A program made the translations under genes and the position numbers. From Lamellibrachia satsuma (Eukaryota; Annelida; Polychaeta; Sabellida; Siboglinidae), in NCBI GenBank assembly GCA_033239005.1, contig BSQZ01000018.1, positions 1,385,036 through 1,449,035 of the forward strand: a stretch of 64,000 bases of DNA, in the 5' to 3' direction. This document shows, in pieces, positions 38,385-50,629 of this stretch. The notes under the pieces are model-generated. The model had not been told where the DNA came from and did not search any database. It saw only the letters and a list, made by a program, of their open reading frames with translations. Position 1 is the stretch's first letter. Every line of letters begins with the position of its first letter.

Positions 38385-38702
38385 GTGGGGTGGAGAACGA
38401 GAGCGATAGGTGGGGTGGGGAACGAGAGCGATGGGTGCGGTGGGGAACGAGAGCGATGGAGGATTGTGGTGGTGGGTGGTGGAGGGTTGTGGTGGTGGGT
38501 GGTGGAGGGTTGTGGTGATGGTGGGTGGTGGAGGGTGGAGGGTTGTGGTGGTGGGTAGTGGAGGGTTGTGGTGGTGGGTGGTGGAGGATTGTGGTGGTGG
38601 GTGGTGGAGGGTTGTGGTGGTGGGTGGTGGAGGATTGTTGTGGTGGTGGGTGGTGGAGGGTGGTGGTGGTGGGTGGTGGAGGGTTGTGGTGGTGGGTGGT
38701 AG
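38385..38702. repeat. G-rich (GGTGGTGGGTGGTGGA)n minisatellite
   Basis: First three copies of gaacgagagcgatgg, then about ten copies of a 24-bp unit (gtggtgggtggtggagggtt + gtgg). Many GG/GGG runs on the + strand give G-quadruplex potential. Confidence 0.94.
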
Positions 38703-39282
<580 letters not shown>

Positions 39283-39286
<4 letters not shown>

Positions 39287-40289
39287 TACAGTTCGTTCTT
39301 CGGTGCTGTGTTAATTAGGACATACTTCTTTTCTCCTTACCAAACGTGATTCAGTTGTCCAATAATTGGCTTTGGTAAGGTAGTAATTAGCATTACAGCG
39401 AGACTTGACTCATATTTGTTCGCGCGGAAGATAAACATCACTTTGTGAATCAAGCGCCAGACAGTATACCTGATATAATTTCCACAGTGATCGGAATGTT
39501 TTGCTACAAAAATTAATGTAATAGGATTTTATAAATGGTCCTTCCGGCTTTAACGTTTTCTAATCGTCTCAGGCGTACTGATCCGGATAAGCGGATTATG
39601 AGATCAATAGTATGGCTAGAATGGATTCTGGAGTGTTGTTAATGTGATTACATAGCCCGCTGGTGTTCGTGCGCACACGTACAAACCACGACTATTATTG
39701 CTAATGTGGGGGGGGGGCATATCCCGCGCAAGTGTCTTTGTAATTATCAAGTAGTAAGGTTTCAGTCGATTTATGTTTTCAAAAATTTTCAGTGGACCGA
39801 CGATTTCAGAATAAAGACAACAAAATGTTAATATTATGGTTGGTGCTTGACAAAAATAACAAATAGGATTACGGTAATTTAAATAACAAATAGGATTACT
39901 GTAATTTAAATAACAAATAGGATTGCGGTAATTTGCTGTGGGGATTAGCAGGCATTTTTTGTATTTCCCTCGCCTTTTGTACCGTGCATAACCCTATAAA
40001 TTAACTCAAACTTCATAAACCTTGTGTTGGCTGGATATCATTTATTTGATATTGGCAGTGGTCAATGTTAATGCATCTTTAATATGAGTATATATTTCCT
40101 AGCATCCCTGAGTAGCTACACGCGCAGATGGTAATATAATGAACAAATTGTCTAATGACTGTGTTAATGGTTGCAATGCGAGTGTGTTTAAAAATAAATA
40201 TTTGACAGCTATCAGGTAACGCTGGGGTACAGTGAAAAGGAACAGGAATGACCAATTGCTGGACACTCTATTACTCAATGGCATCCTTT
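39283..40289. other. Non-coding
   Basis: Contains a three-copy 27-bp repeat at 39855-39930 (taacaaataggattacggta + atttaaa). No gene. Confidence 0.4.
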
Positions 40290-41295
40290 ATGTCCACTTG
40301 TCATCTAGATCCTAGAGTATACGTTGCCTTGGAGTGTCCACTTGTCTTGTAGATCCTAGAGTATATGTTGCCTTGGAGTGTCCACTTGTCTTGTAGATCC
40401 TAGAGTATACGTTGCCTTGGAGTGTCCACTTGTCTTGTAGATCCTAGAGTATATGTTGCCTTGGAGTGTCCACTTGTCTTGTAGATCCTAGAGTATATGT
40501 TGCCTTGGAGTGTCCACTTGTCTTCTAGATCCTAGAGTATATGTTGCCTTGGAGTGTCCACGTGTCTTGTAGATCCTAGAGTATATGTTGCTTTGGAGTG
40601 TCCACTTGTCTTCTAGATCCTAGAGTATGTTTCCTTGGAGTGTCCACTTGTCTTGTAGATCCTAGAGTATATGTTGCCTTGGAGTGTCCACTTGTCTTGT
40701 AGATCCTAGAGTATATGTTGCCTTGGAGTGTCCACTTGTCTTGTAGATCCTAGAGTATATGTTGCCTTGGAGTGTCCACTTGTCTTGTAGATCCTAGAGT
40801 ATATGTTGCCTTGGAGTGTCCACTTGTCTTGTAGATCCTAGAGTATATGTTGCCTTGGAGTGTCCACTTGTCTTGTAGATCCTAGAGTATATGTTGCCTT
40901 GGAGTGTCCACTTGTCTTCTAGATCCTAGAGTATAAGTTGCCTTGGAGTGTCCACTTGTCTTCTAGATCCTAGAGTATATGTTGCCTTGGAGTGTCCACT
41001 TGTCTTCTAGATCCTAGAGTATGTTGCCTTGGAGTGTCCACTTGTCTTGTAGATCCTAGAGTATATGTTGCCTTGGAGTGTCCACTTGTCTTCTAGATCC
41101 TAGAGTATATGTTGCCTTGGAGTGTCCACTTGTCTTCTAGATCCTAGAGTATGTTGCCTTGGAGTGTCCACTTGTCTTCTAGATCCTAGAGTATATGTTG
41201 CCTTGGAGTGTCCACTTGTCTTCTAGATCCTAGAGTATGTTGCCTTGGAGTGTCCACTTGTCTTCTAGATTCTAGAGTATGTTGCCTTGGAGTGC
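40290..41295. repeat. 44-bp minisatellite, about 23 copies
   Basis: Unit cttgtagatcctagagtata + tgttgccttggagtgtccacttgt. Two sequence classes (cttgtag and cttctag) are interspersed. Units lacking two bases (gtatgttgcc) appear mainly in the right half. Confidence 0.97.
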
Positions 41296-41405
41296 AAACT
41301 CGTTAAATTGTGGAATTAGCGTATTTGGATTGTTAACTAGTTTTATAGTGTTCGTCCGATTATCGCGATTAAAATTGCGGTTGGTGCGAAAAAAAATTGT
41401 ACACG
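41296..41405. other. Non-coding
   Basis: Short unique spacer. Confidence 0.3.
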
Positions 41406-41503
41406 AGTAGTAGGTGACTAGTTCTGAAGGATTAATTCCGGGCCCCATGTGTCTGAACCACTTCCGGTTGCAATTAATCCTTCAGAACTAGTCACCTAAT
41501 ACT
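41406..41503. repeat. Stem-loop inverted repeat
   Basis: 27-nt arms 41411-41437 and 41472-41498 are perfect reverse complements. With one mismatch they extend to 41406 and 41503. The loop is 34 nt and contains acttccgg, an ETS-like core. Confidence 0.95.
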
Positions 41504-42062
41504 TACCCTGTCTACGGCTTACCGCAGCGAAACATATTTTTGTTTGGCCTAAATTTCAAGTAATGACATGCTAACGAGCCACTTGCTTACTCGTACGCAC
41601 GACTACACTACGATAACAACTATACGTGATTGCACAAAGTCTCATTCTTACGAGCAAAGCGACACTAGTTTGCTCTAGGCACCGTGTCGCGACGGAGCAC
41701 ACAGTAGGAGCGTTGTTGTCGAGGAATATTGCGGCATGATTTGATGACGTCACAAATGCGTTGGCGCTGCGTTGAATCGTTGCCGACTCGAGAATAGAAC
41801 AGTATAATATGTAACACCGCCTCCCTTGCTGGTATTTCTACCATTACACGGGAGTGTGGATGGGGGGGGCTTATGGTGTTATGCAAAGTTTGTTGTGCAC
41901 AGTTATGCAAAGGAGATTAAGAGGATATCAAATAGAAGACATTAAATGTTTATGAAAATATTGATAGAAATATGTTTTTTTTTCACCTAGGGAACTTAGA
42001 AGAACTAGAGGAGACATCAGTGAAGGAATATTGTGTAGATTATATGTTAGAATGTACTCATT
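41504..42062. other. Non-coding
   Basis: Unique sequence; chance frames only. Confidence 0.4.
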
Positions 42063-42575
42063 GTCACAGAGGAGTGACACGAGACATGAACGCAGTGACA
42101 TGCGACATGTACACAGTGGCTTGAGACATGAACGCAGTGATATGTGAGATGAACGCAGTGACATGCGGCATGAACGTAGTGACACCAGACATGCACGGTG
42201 TGATATGAAACATGAACACAATTGTATGATGTGTGAACGCAGTGACATTAGACGTGACCGCAGTGATGCGATGCACCAACGCAGTGACGTGCGACATGAG
42301 ACATGGACACAGTGACATGAGACAAGAACGCAGTAACATGCTACATGAACGCAGTGACACGAGACATGAACGCAGTGATATTAGACATGCACGCAGTGAC
42401 ACGAGATATGCACACAGTGACATGAGACTTGAATGCAGTGACATGAGATGTGAACGCAATTACATGGGGCATGAACGCAGTGACATGAGACATCAACGTA
42501 GTTACACGAGACATGAACGCAGTGACATGAGACATCAACGTAGTTACACGAGACATGAACGCCGTGACATGCTGT
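42063..42575. repeat. Irregular 20-21-bp minisatellite
   Basis: About 24 units around gacatgaacgcagtgacatg with many substitutions. Near 42460-42560 a 42-bp pair (catcaacgtagttacac / catgaacgcagtgacat) repeats. Confidence 0.93.
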
Positions 42576-43117
42576 ATGAAACGATGACAGTCGCACTTTG
42601 CTGAGGCGTGTATAAAAGTCGAAGTAGCGCCATTTAATCCGTGTTATTCTTTATGAATAATGGAGTTGCTTATCTATAGAACTGGCTGTCATTTGACATT
42701 CTGAGCGCGACGTCTTCGTTACATTTTAATTTTGCGTTAGAGGTTCTTATTTCTACAGATTAGCCACCCACTTTGTGACATGCGTGTATTCGTGACATGG
42801 ACAGGCACGTCGTTTCCTCTGCGTGTCCGTTTAATGATCTTCACAGTGGTTATGCGCACACAATGCATGTTAGGTAATATTGCGGTCTTCATATTCTTTC
42901 GACTCGACGTGGACTAGCTGGCGATGGCCCAAGTGAACAGTTGTCCATATATATCAGGTTGTCTGTCCTTCGTGACGTCGCTGATTATGTGTCGTTTCCA
43001 TGACGACGTACGTAAGTTACGGCTATGCTCAAGAACTACGTCAACAGTGGCGGTCAGTGACGTCGCTACGCACGCGTCATAAAATTGCAAGTTGCACGAA
43101 ATTATGACGTGCGCGGT
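42576..43117. other. Non-coding
   Basis: Unique, moderately CpG-rich, several tgacgtc-type cores near 42965-43060. No gene. Confidence 0.35.
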
Positions 43118-43340
43118 GACGTGGTTGGGAGCGCGCTGACATGGTTGGGAGCGCGCTGACATGGTTGGGAGCGCGCTGACATGGTTGGGAGCGCGCTGAC
43201 ATGGTTGGGAGCGCGCTGACATGGTTGGGAGCGCGCTGACGTGGTTGGGAGCGCGCTGACGTGGTTGGGAGCGCGCTGACGTGGCTGGGAGCGCTCTGAC
43301 GTGGTTGGGAGCGCGCTGACGTGGTTGGAAGCGCGCTTGC
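43118..43340. repeat. 20-bp minisatellite
   Basis: Eleven copies of gtggttgggagcgcgctgac. The left five use atgg and the right ones gtgg, so the array has two blocks. CpG and gcgcgc in every unit. Confidence 0.96.
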
Positions 43341-43889
43341 GTGTTTTACGTTTCCTCGGGGAATAGCACACGTAAAACGACCATGATTGATAAGGGGCCA
43401 TATAATGCAATATACGCTATTGTTACTTTATGCCCCTGAGGTCCCGGGTGAGGCAGGGATCAATACTGGTCATCGATTTTTGTCTCCTTCCGTCAATGAT
43501 TCCGTTTCACCGCTGTCTCCACCACCCGTCTCCCCCACCCGTCTCCCCCACTCGTCTCCCCCACCCGCTTCCACCACCCGTCTCCCCTTCTTCACATCCC
43601 TCGCTCTCGTTCTCCACGCCCCTCCCAATAACACTAAACATGTCTTCACACAATCCTCCCATCCCAGTCGCCGTCTTCCTCCTTCTACCCGCAACCCTCA
43701 GTGCATCTGACTCCCTTCGCTAACCGTTCCCTTCCCTTTCTTCCACGTATCCAGCCCACTTTAACTGGCTCCTCACCAGTTTCATCTTGAAACTCTCTTT
43801 CACACCAGCCTCCTCCATCAGCTCCTCCATTTTCGCTTGTCTGCTCTTTTCACACCGCAATTCTTCTCATCCATATAACATTATTTTAC
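43341..43889. other. Non-coding, pyrimidine-rich
   Basis: 43515-43590 is a short tctcccccacccg ladder. The following 250 bp is C/T-rich. Frames are by-products. Confidence 0.4.
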
Positions 43890-44062
43890 ACGTGTAGTCC
43901 CCTCTGTGACGTGTAGTCCCCTGTATGACGTGTAGTCCCCTCTGTGACGTGTAGTCCCCTGTATGACGTGTAGTCCCCTCTGTGACGTGTAGTCCCCTGT
44001 ATGACGTGTAGTCCCCTCTGTGACGTGTAGTCCCCTGTATGACGTGTAGTCCCCTCTGTGAC
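43890..44062. repeat. 19-bp minisatellite with strict 38-bp alternation
   Basis: Nine units of gtgtagtcccct + (ctgtgac or gtatgac), alternating regularly. The array ends exactly where the SINE head begins. Confidence 0.95.
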
Positions 44063-44365
44063 GCGCGGTGGCGCAGTGGTTAGAACGTCGGACTGTGAAT
44101 CGAGAGGTTCATGGTTTGATTCCCCTCGACGTCGCAACAGTCGGCTGTGTGAGTGCCTGGCTACAGACAGTGGTGGTTATGTGTGAACGAACAGTCTTCG
44201 CGCAGTAATTGCGGCGTGGCTGAATTATTGCCAGAGAAGTGGAGTTGGTGTTGGACTGAACAGGTCAAGTGCTTTGACCAGTCTAAAGACTGGATACACT
44301 GCTATATAAGTGCTTGCCTTAATCGTTTGAATACTATAATATTTGAATACTATAATAACAGTACT
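44063..44365 (+). mobile_element. tRNA-headed SINE, type 1 (copy at 44 kb)
   Basis: The head (44063-44137) has an A box, ggtggcgcagtgg, and a B-box region, gaggttcatggtttgattcc. The acceptor ends pair only partly, so it is tRNA-derived rather than a tRNA gene. The body shares gcagtaattgcggcg, gaagtggagttggtgttgga and gaacaggtc with 34425-34735. The tail has two tandem tttgaatactataata units. Confidence 0.7.
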
Positions 44366-44545
44366 TCACCCGCGTATTCATACAAATACTTCGTAATGCG
44401 GTTTTACTTGCGTACGTTAGATACTGTACGTGGGCGTAGCCGCGGCTGTTAAACGGCGGTCGCGGTTTTTAATTTGTATACATTTGGTCTCGGTCGGTCT
44501 ACCGCAGTGGTCGTGGTAGTTGTCGGTCAATTGATTCACTGCGGC
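44366..44545. other. Non-coding
   Basis: Short unique stretch; nothing recognised. Confidence 0.3.
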
Positions 44546-44655
44546 CGCGGACGCTACATTGTGGTGACGGTCACGGACGCTACATTGTGGTGACGGTCAC
44601 GGACGCTACATTGTGGTGACGGTCACGGACGCTACATTGTGGTGACGGTCACGGT
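44546..44655. repeat. 26-bp tandem repeat
   Basis: Four copies of gacgctacattgtggtgacg + gtcacg. Contains the gtgacggtcac dyad. Confidence 0.93.
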
Positions 44656-45241
44656 TTGTGGCGGACACGTTGTATACACGCCATCACACCGATAATCGTG
44701 AACGGGCTACCGCCTCGGGCGGGAATTCGGTGGGGGGGCAGTGTGGGCGATCACGGCCCTTGGAGCTATCAATGTAATAGATCACTTGACCTCTTTTCGT
44801 TGGTGCTAAATCAAATGGAGTGGTCAAGTGGTCAAGAGGCCATTTCCATAGGCACGACTCCAAATACCAGTGAAAGGAACGAATTGTTTATTATTTTCAT
44901 GCATGGTTTCATGTTACACGTTTTGTTCATATAATAATAATAATATTATTATTTATTATTATTATTATTGTTATTGTTGTAAAACTTCAGTAGGGCCTAA
45001 ATCACCCACCAGTTTGCCAGGCTATTGTGTAACGGCGCAACACGTTACATATAGAAAAAAATCGTTACATTTTGCCAAAGGGGCCACGGCCCAATGCCCC
45101 TCCCCCCCAAAAAATACGTTACTGATGCAGGGAGTCCCAGGGAGTCCCAAGGAGTCGCAAAATTCACAATCAAAGCAATGGACGGTGATGATTTAAGGTG
45201 GAAATGTAAGGAAACTTTCTATGTTGAACTCATACATGTAT
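44656..45241. other. Non-coding
   Basis: TAA/TTA-rich run at 44930-44980. No gene. Confidence 0.4.
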
Positions 45242-45242
45242 A

Positions 45243-45274
<32 letters not shown>

Positions 45275-45311
45275 TGCGTGGGTGCGTGCGTGCGTGCGTG
45301 CGTGCGTGCAT
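45242..45311. repeat. (TG)n-(TGCG)n microsatellite
   Basis: tgtgtgtg running into tgcgtgcgtgcg. Confidence 0.96.
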
Positions 45312-46165
45312 GTACGGGGGCTTTTTGTACGATGCTTTCATGAACTAAACTGACCCGGGTAATTCGCCGCCCCCATTCCCACAGAGCAGTTACGCGTCAA
45401 AACTCGCGTCGAAGGCTAAATTCTATTCAAGCAGCGCTCGTAGGCAGGAGACTGTACGAGTGTCCTCGGGGTATCGGGCTTGTCGCTTGTGTCACTCCGA
45501 GGTCAACTATCTCACGCTTTGGTAAATTGTACTTCGACCAACATCAAATCGACCTACTATGAAATCGGCTTGTCCGTGTATATGTGTTATATTTAACTCA
45601 TGCTGGCGCTAATGTTTAATTAAATATGTTTGGTTTACCAAAATAACCATTGTTGTGGCTATGGCTAAGATTACGGACGGACGTTTACTGCTGTATATTG
45701 GGGTCACCTATAAGATGGTTTATCTTAAAGAATTTATAATCTGTGATAAATGTACTATGCCACTGTGCTAGACAGTTGACTAGGGGTTAGTTGGGAACAG
45801 TGAAGCGGTGAACACACATGTCCGTTTCCGTCACCCGCAGTAGGCGTAGAGTTTGTGTAGTCTGTCGTCGGTTGTTTTAATTGTAACTGCTTCTGCACAA
45901 ATCGCTCCCGGACCGATTTGTACAGAAGCTGGCGACGTTGCAGCTCGTCTGTGTTAAAACAACGTAAAACATCCGACGACGGAAGGTTTACGCGGTGCTT
46001 CCGAATCATGACGTTGATTTTACGTCATTTTTGTGACGACGTTAATTACGTCAATATAATGGCCGTCGCTGAAATCATTCGCAGTTACCCATTATACTGG
46101 AGTCTTCTATCTACATTCCGCCTAGACTCGAACTGCTATGGATACAGGCGAGGCCGCGAACAGAA
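45312..46165. other. Non-coding
   Basis: Unique DNA, moderately CpG-rich at 45360-45500 and 45820-46080. Overlapping frames on both strands near 45755-46217 show no domains. Confidence 0.35.
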
Positions 46166-46300
46166 AATATATACGTTGCAACTTATATATATTGCAACTT
46201 ATATATATACAGTGTAGCTTATATACAATGTAACTTATATAAAGTGTAACTTATATACAATGTCACTTATATACAGTGTAACTTATATACAATGCAAATG
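46166..46300. repeat. 18-bp minisatellite
   Basis: About seven copies of gtaacttatatacaatgt with variants. Confidence 0.9.
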
Positions 46301-46469
46301 CAGAATACAAAATAATGTGTGAATAAACAAAACTATGTGCAAAAGAATACTGTTCTGCTCTAAAATCTGGAATATACATCTACGAAACAATACGGCGTGT
46401 GTGCGTGCGTGTGCGCGTGTATGTGTCACTGCGTGTTCGTGCATGTTTGATATGTCTCCTCCGAGAATT
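46301..46469. other. Non-coding
   Basis: Short tgtgcgtgcgtgtgcg run near 46400; otherwise nothing. Confidence 0.3.
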
Positions 46470-46720
46470 GCGCACGTAACATTACCGCCAGTAAGGAGAA
46501 AATGGCGAGTTTTATGACAGCAACGCCGCCGTTACGACCGAACAGGCGGTGATTATTTAAAGCGCCGGCGCCCGCCCCTACTCGGGGGGAGATAATCCCT
46601 GCCCCGATTCCCTGATTTGGGCGTGTCCCCCCGGATCACGTCTAAGTACGCGACGAGGGCGCGAACAGAAGCCCTTTAATCCTGAAGCATCATGTGACAC
46701 GTACTTGTGACATAAGCTGC
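46470..46720. promoter_or_regulatory. Candidate regulatory CpG island
   Basis: CpG-rich, repeat-free, with ttttatgac (Cdx/posterior-Hox-like core), gcggtgattattt and gggcgtgtcc. No frame of note. Confidence 0.25.
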
Positions 46721-47239
46721 TAGTTGACGCGTCATCCCAAGCCTATTACGTCATCCGTTTTCTCGCTAAAAAGCATCCTTTGATTTGATTTTATTTACGG
46801 CGCCGTTACACATATATATGTGATCATATATCACGTGCGACTTGGCCACCTATGCAGTTTACGACGACATTGCAACACACTGGTTACCCAGCAAAACATT
46901 ATTTATTTCTAGCCCTTCGTATTTGCTTTGATTTTACTCTTTAAATTATTAACGTGGTAATTATTAACGTGGTAATTATTCGCCGTTGTTTTTTATGTTC
47001 TTCTTGTTCTGAACAGTCTTTGCAGTAGCAAGTCCACGATATCGTTCATTTAACTGTACAAATGCATTAATAAGTAATTCGGTTATATTATTAATACGGC
47101 GCAGTGCGCAGATGTTGGAGTCGGTTTCACTGAGATTAAGAGCGCATAAAGAAAATTAATCTGACGAGGAGAGCATTAGTAATGTTAGAAGCGTGCGTTT
47201 TGAATGATATACGATTACATTATTTTTCGAAACATTATC
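46721..47239. other. Non-coding
   Basis: Unique; a direct repeat of ttattaacgtggtaa near 46947-46978. Confidence 0.4.
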
Positions 47240-47560
47240 TACTCGACGAGTAACTTTGACATCGGGTGCACTAGTTTGCGCCACATGCATATATAGTTGC
47301 GCACATGTTGATTGCTATAGTTATACTAGCCGTTTATGCGGCTCTGTCTTTGTAGTAACTAGCGCAACATGTGCAGTGCGCTATCTGCGCCATTTATCAT
47401 TTCGGTAAATATTCCTTTTTGCGTTGCTTCCTAATTAGGCAAGATGCAATTACTTTGGCAGCGCAATAGCAGCGTGACTTATTACGTCGCTTTCCCTTTC
47501 TTCTTCGCCGGCGATATCTCTAGCACGCCGTACCGCTGTTTGCGTGGTATCTACGTGCCG
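47240..47560. promoter_or_regulatory. Candidate regulatory island
   Basis: Repeat-free. Contains cctaattaggc palindrome (about 47430-47440), gacttattacgtcgc and cgccatttatcat. Composition-based call. Confidence 0.2.
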
Positions 47561-47635
47561 TTTTCCGTTCCTTTGATCCCGTTTTCCGTTCTTCTGATCC
47601 CGTCTTCCGTTCTTCTGATCCCGTCTTCCGACGAT
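47561..47635. repeat. 21-bp tandem repeat
   Basis: Three to four copies of ccgttcttctgatcccgtctt with variants. It gives a TGSEERK-type peptide in the minus frame. Confidence 0.88.
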
Positions 47636-47814
47636 GTGTCAAATGTATACTTGCATCCGATCCAGGCGGTGCTGAAATGTCGCGAAACCGAATCTGGTGC
47701 ATTTCCGTGAGGCGTTTTGCTAAACCCTGCCTGGAACGAACGTAAAAAAAATGCGTTTTTTATAATTGCGTCTTCCTCATTAAAATAGGCCTACGTTCGA
47801 AACACCCAGTGCAT

Positions 47815-48110
47815 TTTATCGGCTAGTGTTAATTCTCGTATATTATACCAGCGCAGTGGTACAGTAAGCACTACTCCGTGAGTCCAGGACAGGTTACACA
47901 TTGACCCCAGTTTGGAATCTTGTGCGCCTCCTGGCGTAGACACCAGGTAGATAGGACCGACAGCTTTAAGTGTCTCTTCCGTAAAACACAGACCTAATGG
48001 GACGAACAAAATCTCGGAAATTCCGAAACGTCAACATGTGATCTCGAACCCTGGACCTCTCTGTTGGCAAGCCGGCGTTCTAACCGCAGAGCTACCGCGC
48101 TCCACGTTAC
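47815..48110 (-). mobile_element. tRNA-headed SINE, type 2 (copy at 48 kb)
   Basis: Read on the minus strand: gagcgcggtagctctgcggt (A box), then gaggtccagggttcgaga (B box), then a body with aagctgtcggtcctat and gtgtaacctgtcctggactc. The body matches 58845-59070 and differs from the 34/44-kb type. Confidence 0.7.
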
Positions 48111-48633
48111 CAATTCCCGTAGGTTCCGGAACATTTCGTGTCAACGTTTTAGTTCGTTCGGTGTAAAACGACCAAAAAAGAGCTGACCCAGTATGCAGGA
48201 ATTCGCCATGTTCCATCGCCGTCTCTTCAACGACGAACGGAGACGGGCGGAGGTTTAACAATAGCTCACGACCGTGTAGAATTTCTCACGTGTTAGCAGG
48301 GTGTGTGCGCCCCCCGCTGAATCTGTTCTGTGATTCATGTATTCTGGCAGCCTCGCCATCTCACGTGACATTTAAATAACTACAGCGCTCTTCACTGATT
48401 GGACACCCGAAAAGGCATAATGTTGTTTGATAAAATGACAAATATTGTTACTGTATTTGACATGGGACCAAATAGTTTCAGTAACATTTTGTGCATGGTC
48501 AAATAGTTTAGTATTGCATGGCACAGGGACAATAAATATACTCGGGTACAGGGCCATAAAACAGCTCCACTGCATTTTGGCATGGAATATTTAGGCTTAT
48601 GTTGAATTATAGCATGAGTACACGTTTGATGTT
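48111..48633. other. Non-coding
   Basis: Unique sequence; nothing recognised. Confidence 0.4.
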
Positions 48634-48688
48634 ACAATTAAACATAGATTTAGATACATCTGATGTATCTAAATCTATGTTTAATTGT
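48634..48688. repeat. Perfect palindrome, 27-bp arms
   Basis: Arms 48634-48660 and 48662-48688 are perfect reverse complements around a single base. The centre is gatacatctgatgtatc. Confidence 0.97.
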
Positions 48689-50452
48689 TATTTACGACAG
48701 TCAGTACGAAAACACAACAGTAGCTTTAGCGGTCGAAATATGGCTGATGACTTTTGGACAAATAATGTTTAATATTGGACTAAGATACACACGGTAAGCA
48801 GTGTTAATATAAAACTTCTATTACAAGTTTATACGGTCGCGTATGTCGTGTATGTTTCTGTATCAATTTACTATTTGACATTTGTTTTTGTTTGACACAA
48901 CGTCTCGCCTTCCACGAGCGTGAACTTATTGCCACGGGCTTGTGTGAACTTATTGTTCGCGCCTTGAACTAGTTTGTGAAATTCAGTACGGATCTTTTTA
49001 TGATATGAGATATGGCGGCATTGTCGCCGACCGAAGAATGACACAAGTGTTTTTTCGGTTCCAATTCAGACAACCGGCTTAACTTACGCACTTATAAAAA
49101 AGATGACATCATATCTGGACTTTTGACGGTATATGACCTTTCATATGAGCGACTATTCCACAATATAATATAATTATAGTAAGCATGTAGGAATAACCAC
49201 GACGCTTATACGCGACTTGTACACACCATTAACAGCCGCTGATCGTATACCAGCTTCGAAATAAACGGTAACAAACCATTTTAATTCTTATTCATATCTT
49301 TTTTATTAGGTTTTATTGGAAAGTAATTTTTTTAAGTTGTTAACGGGATGACTATGAATGCGTTTGATTGATGAGAACCATTGGCAGCAATGAAATGTCA
49401 GCCTCGTGTCGCCAGCGTGAGCTGCCGAGGGAAGCAATCATCGAAGGGAGACATTTAAACAGGTCATCGTGTGGGCCAAACCAAGCAGTATTTACGGTTC
49501 CCATCACGTGCCGAACAGCATTGGGAAAATTATGTAAGATATCACTTTTTATTGTAAAGTTTTATTTTATAGTCTATATTATATAAGCCGGTGGTATTGC
49601 AGTTTTTTCCGCCCCACTAACCACATATTAACATCGCATAATTTCTTTGCTTCTTAAAATGTTTCCCTGTAAAAACCTACATGTCTCTTTACTGGCATCT
49701 GTTAAATCACTGTATGGGTTATAATATTTTGTTGACTTTACAATATAATAAATATGTGCCACTGTTTTAGGTAGATCGAGTTTCAGAAACAACTTTTTTA
49801 CACGTCCAACGACATCTTCGTGGATTACTTGAGCGGCCGAAACCCCAGGACCTATTTAATCCAGCCTCAGACGTAAACCATACTATTTTGTTTTGAAAGT
49901 TTTTTGAATGATCGAGATTGTGATTCTGAGAAAGTAACGACTATATCGGAACCAGATAACTGGGCCATATAGTGTTGCCGCGGTCGATATTTCTGGGTCC
50001 ACGCGCTGACAGTCGCAGTGAACCCGTAAGTGCGGGTACGCATTGCGTCGTCGGGGCGGTTTTGGGGCCTCTCGGAGATATCGCAACGCAGTTTCTGGCG
50101 TCGCGGTAAAACGGGCGTATTGCGACGTCGGTTATAATACAACCCTCCTGGTTAGGCATCTGTCCGTATCTGTCAGTGGTCGGGTCCGTGTGGATTACGG
50201 AGTAGGGTGTATTCGTAAGATGGGTGCGCTGACATGTCGGCCCTTCCTCGTTGAGCAGCGACGTTATGACGAAACTGCTTTTGAGTCGTAACCTTAACCC
50301 GCAAAACTCGTTATATACAATTTGTGCTTTCACGATAAATTATGTTTTCTGCTGCGCTTTGTTAAGAAATATATAGGAAACCGTTCTTTTACCAGTCAGT
50401 GGCGTATAACGCACTTTCCGAATAACACTTTCAACTCCGCCACTATCAACTT

Positions 50453-50483
<31 letters not shown>

Positions 50484-50629
50484 CATCGTCATCATCATCA
50501 TAATTAGTATTATCATTATTCGCATCACAAATTTTCGCAAATACACGCGATATTTGCGCGTAGATTGCATCGCAAACGTGCATATTTGTGACACTCGCAT
50601 ATACAACCGAACACTCGGGTAATCTGGAG
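48689..50629. other. Non-coding
   Basis: Unique DNA. 49940-50290 is CpG-richer, with overlapping frames on both strands but no domain. A (TTA/TCA)n triplet tract lies at 50455-50520. Confidence 0.35.

Noticed and set aside
44063..44137. Functional tRNA gene
   Set aside because: A and B boxes are visible but the acceptor stem pairs only partly and a SINE body follows.
45060..45120. Transposon end suggested by gggg-ccacggcccaatgccc
   Set aside because: Short C-rich stretch without partner or internal similarity.
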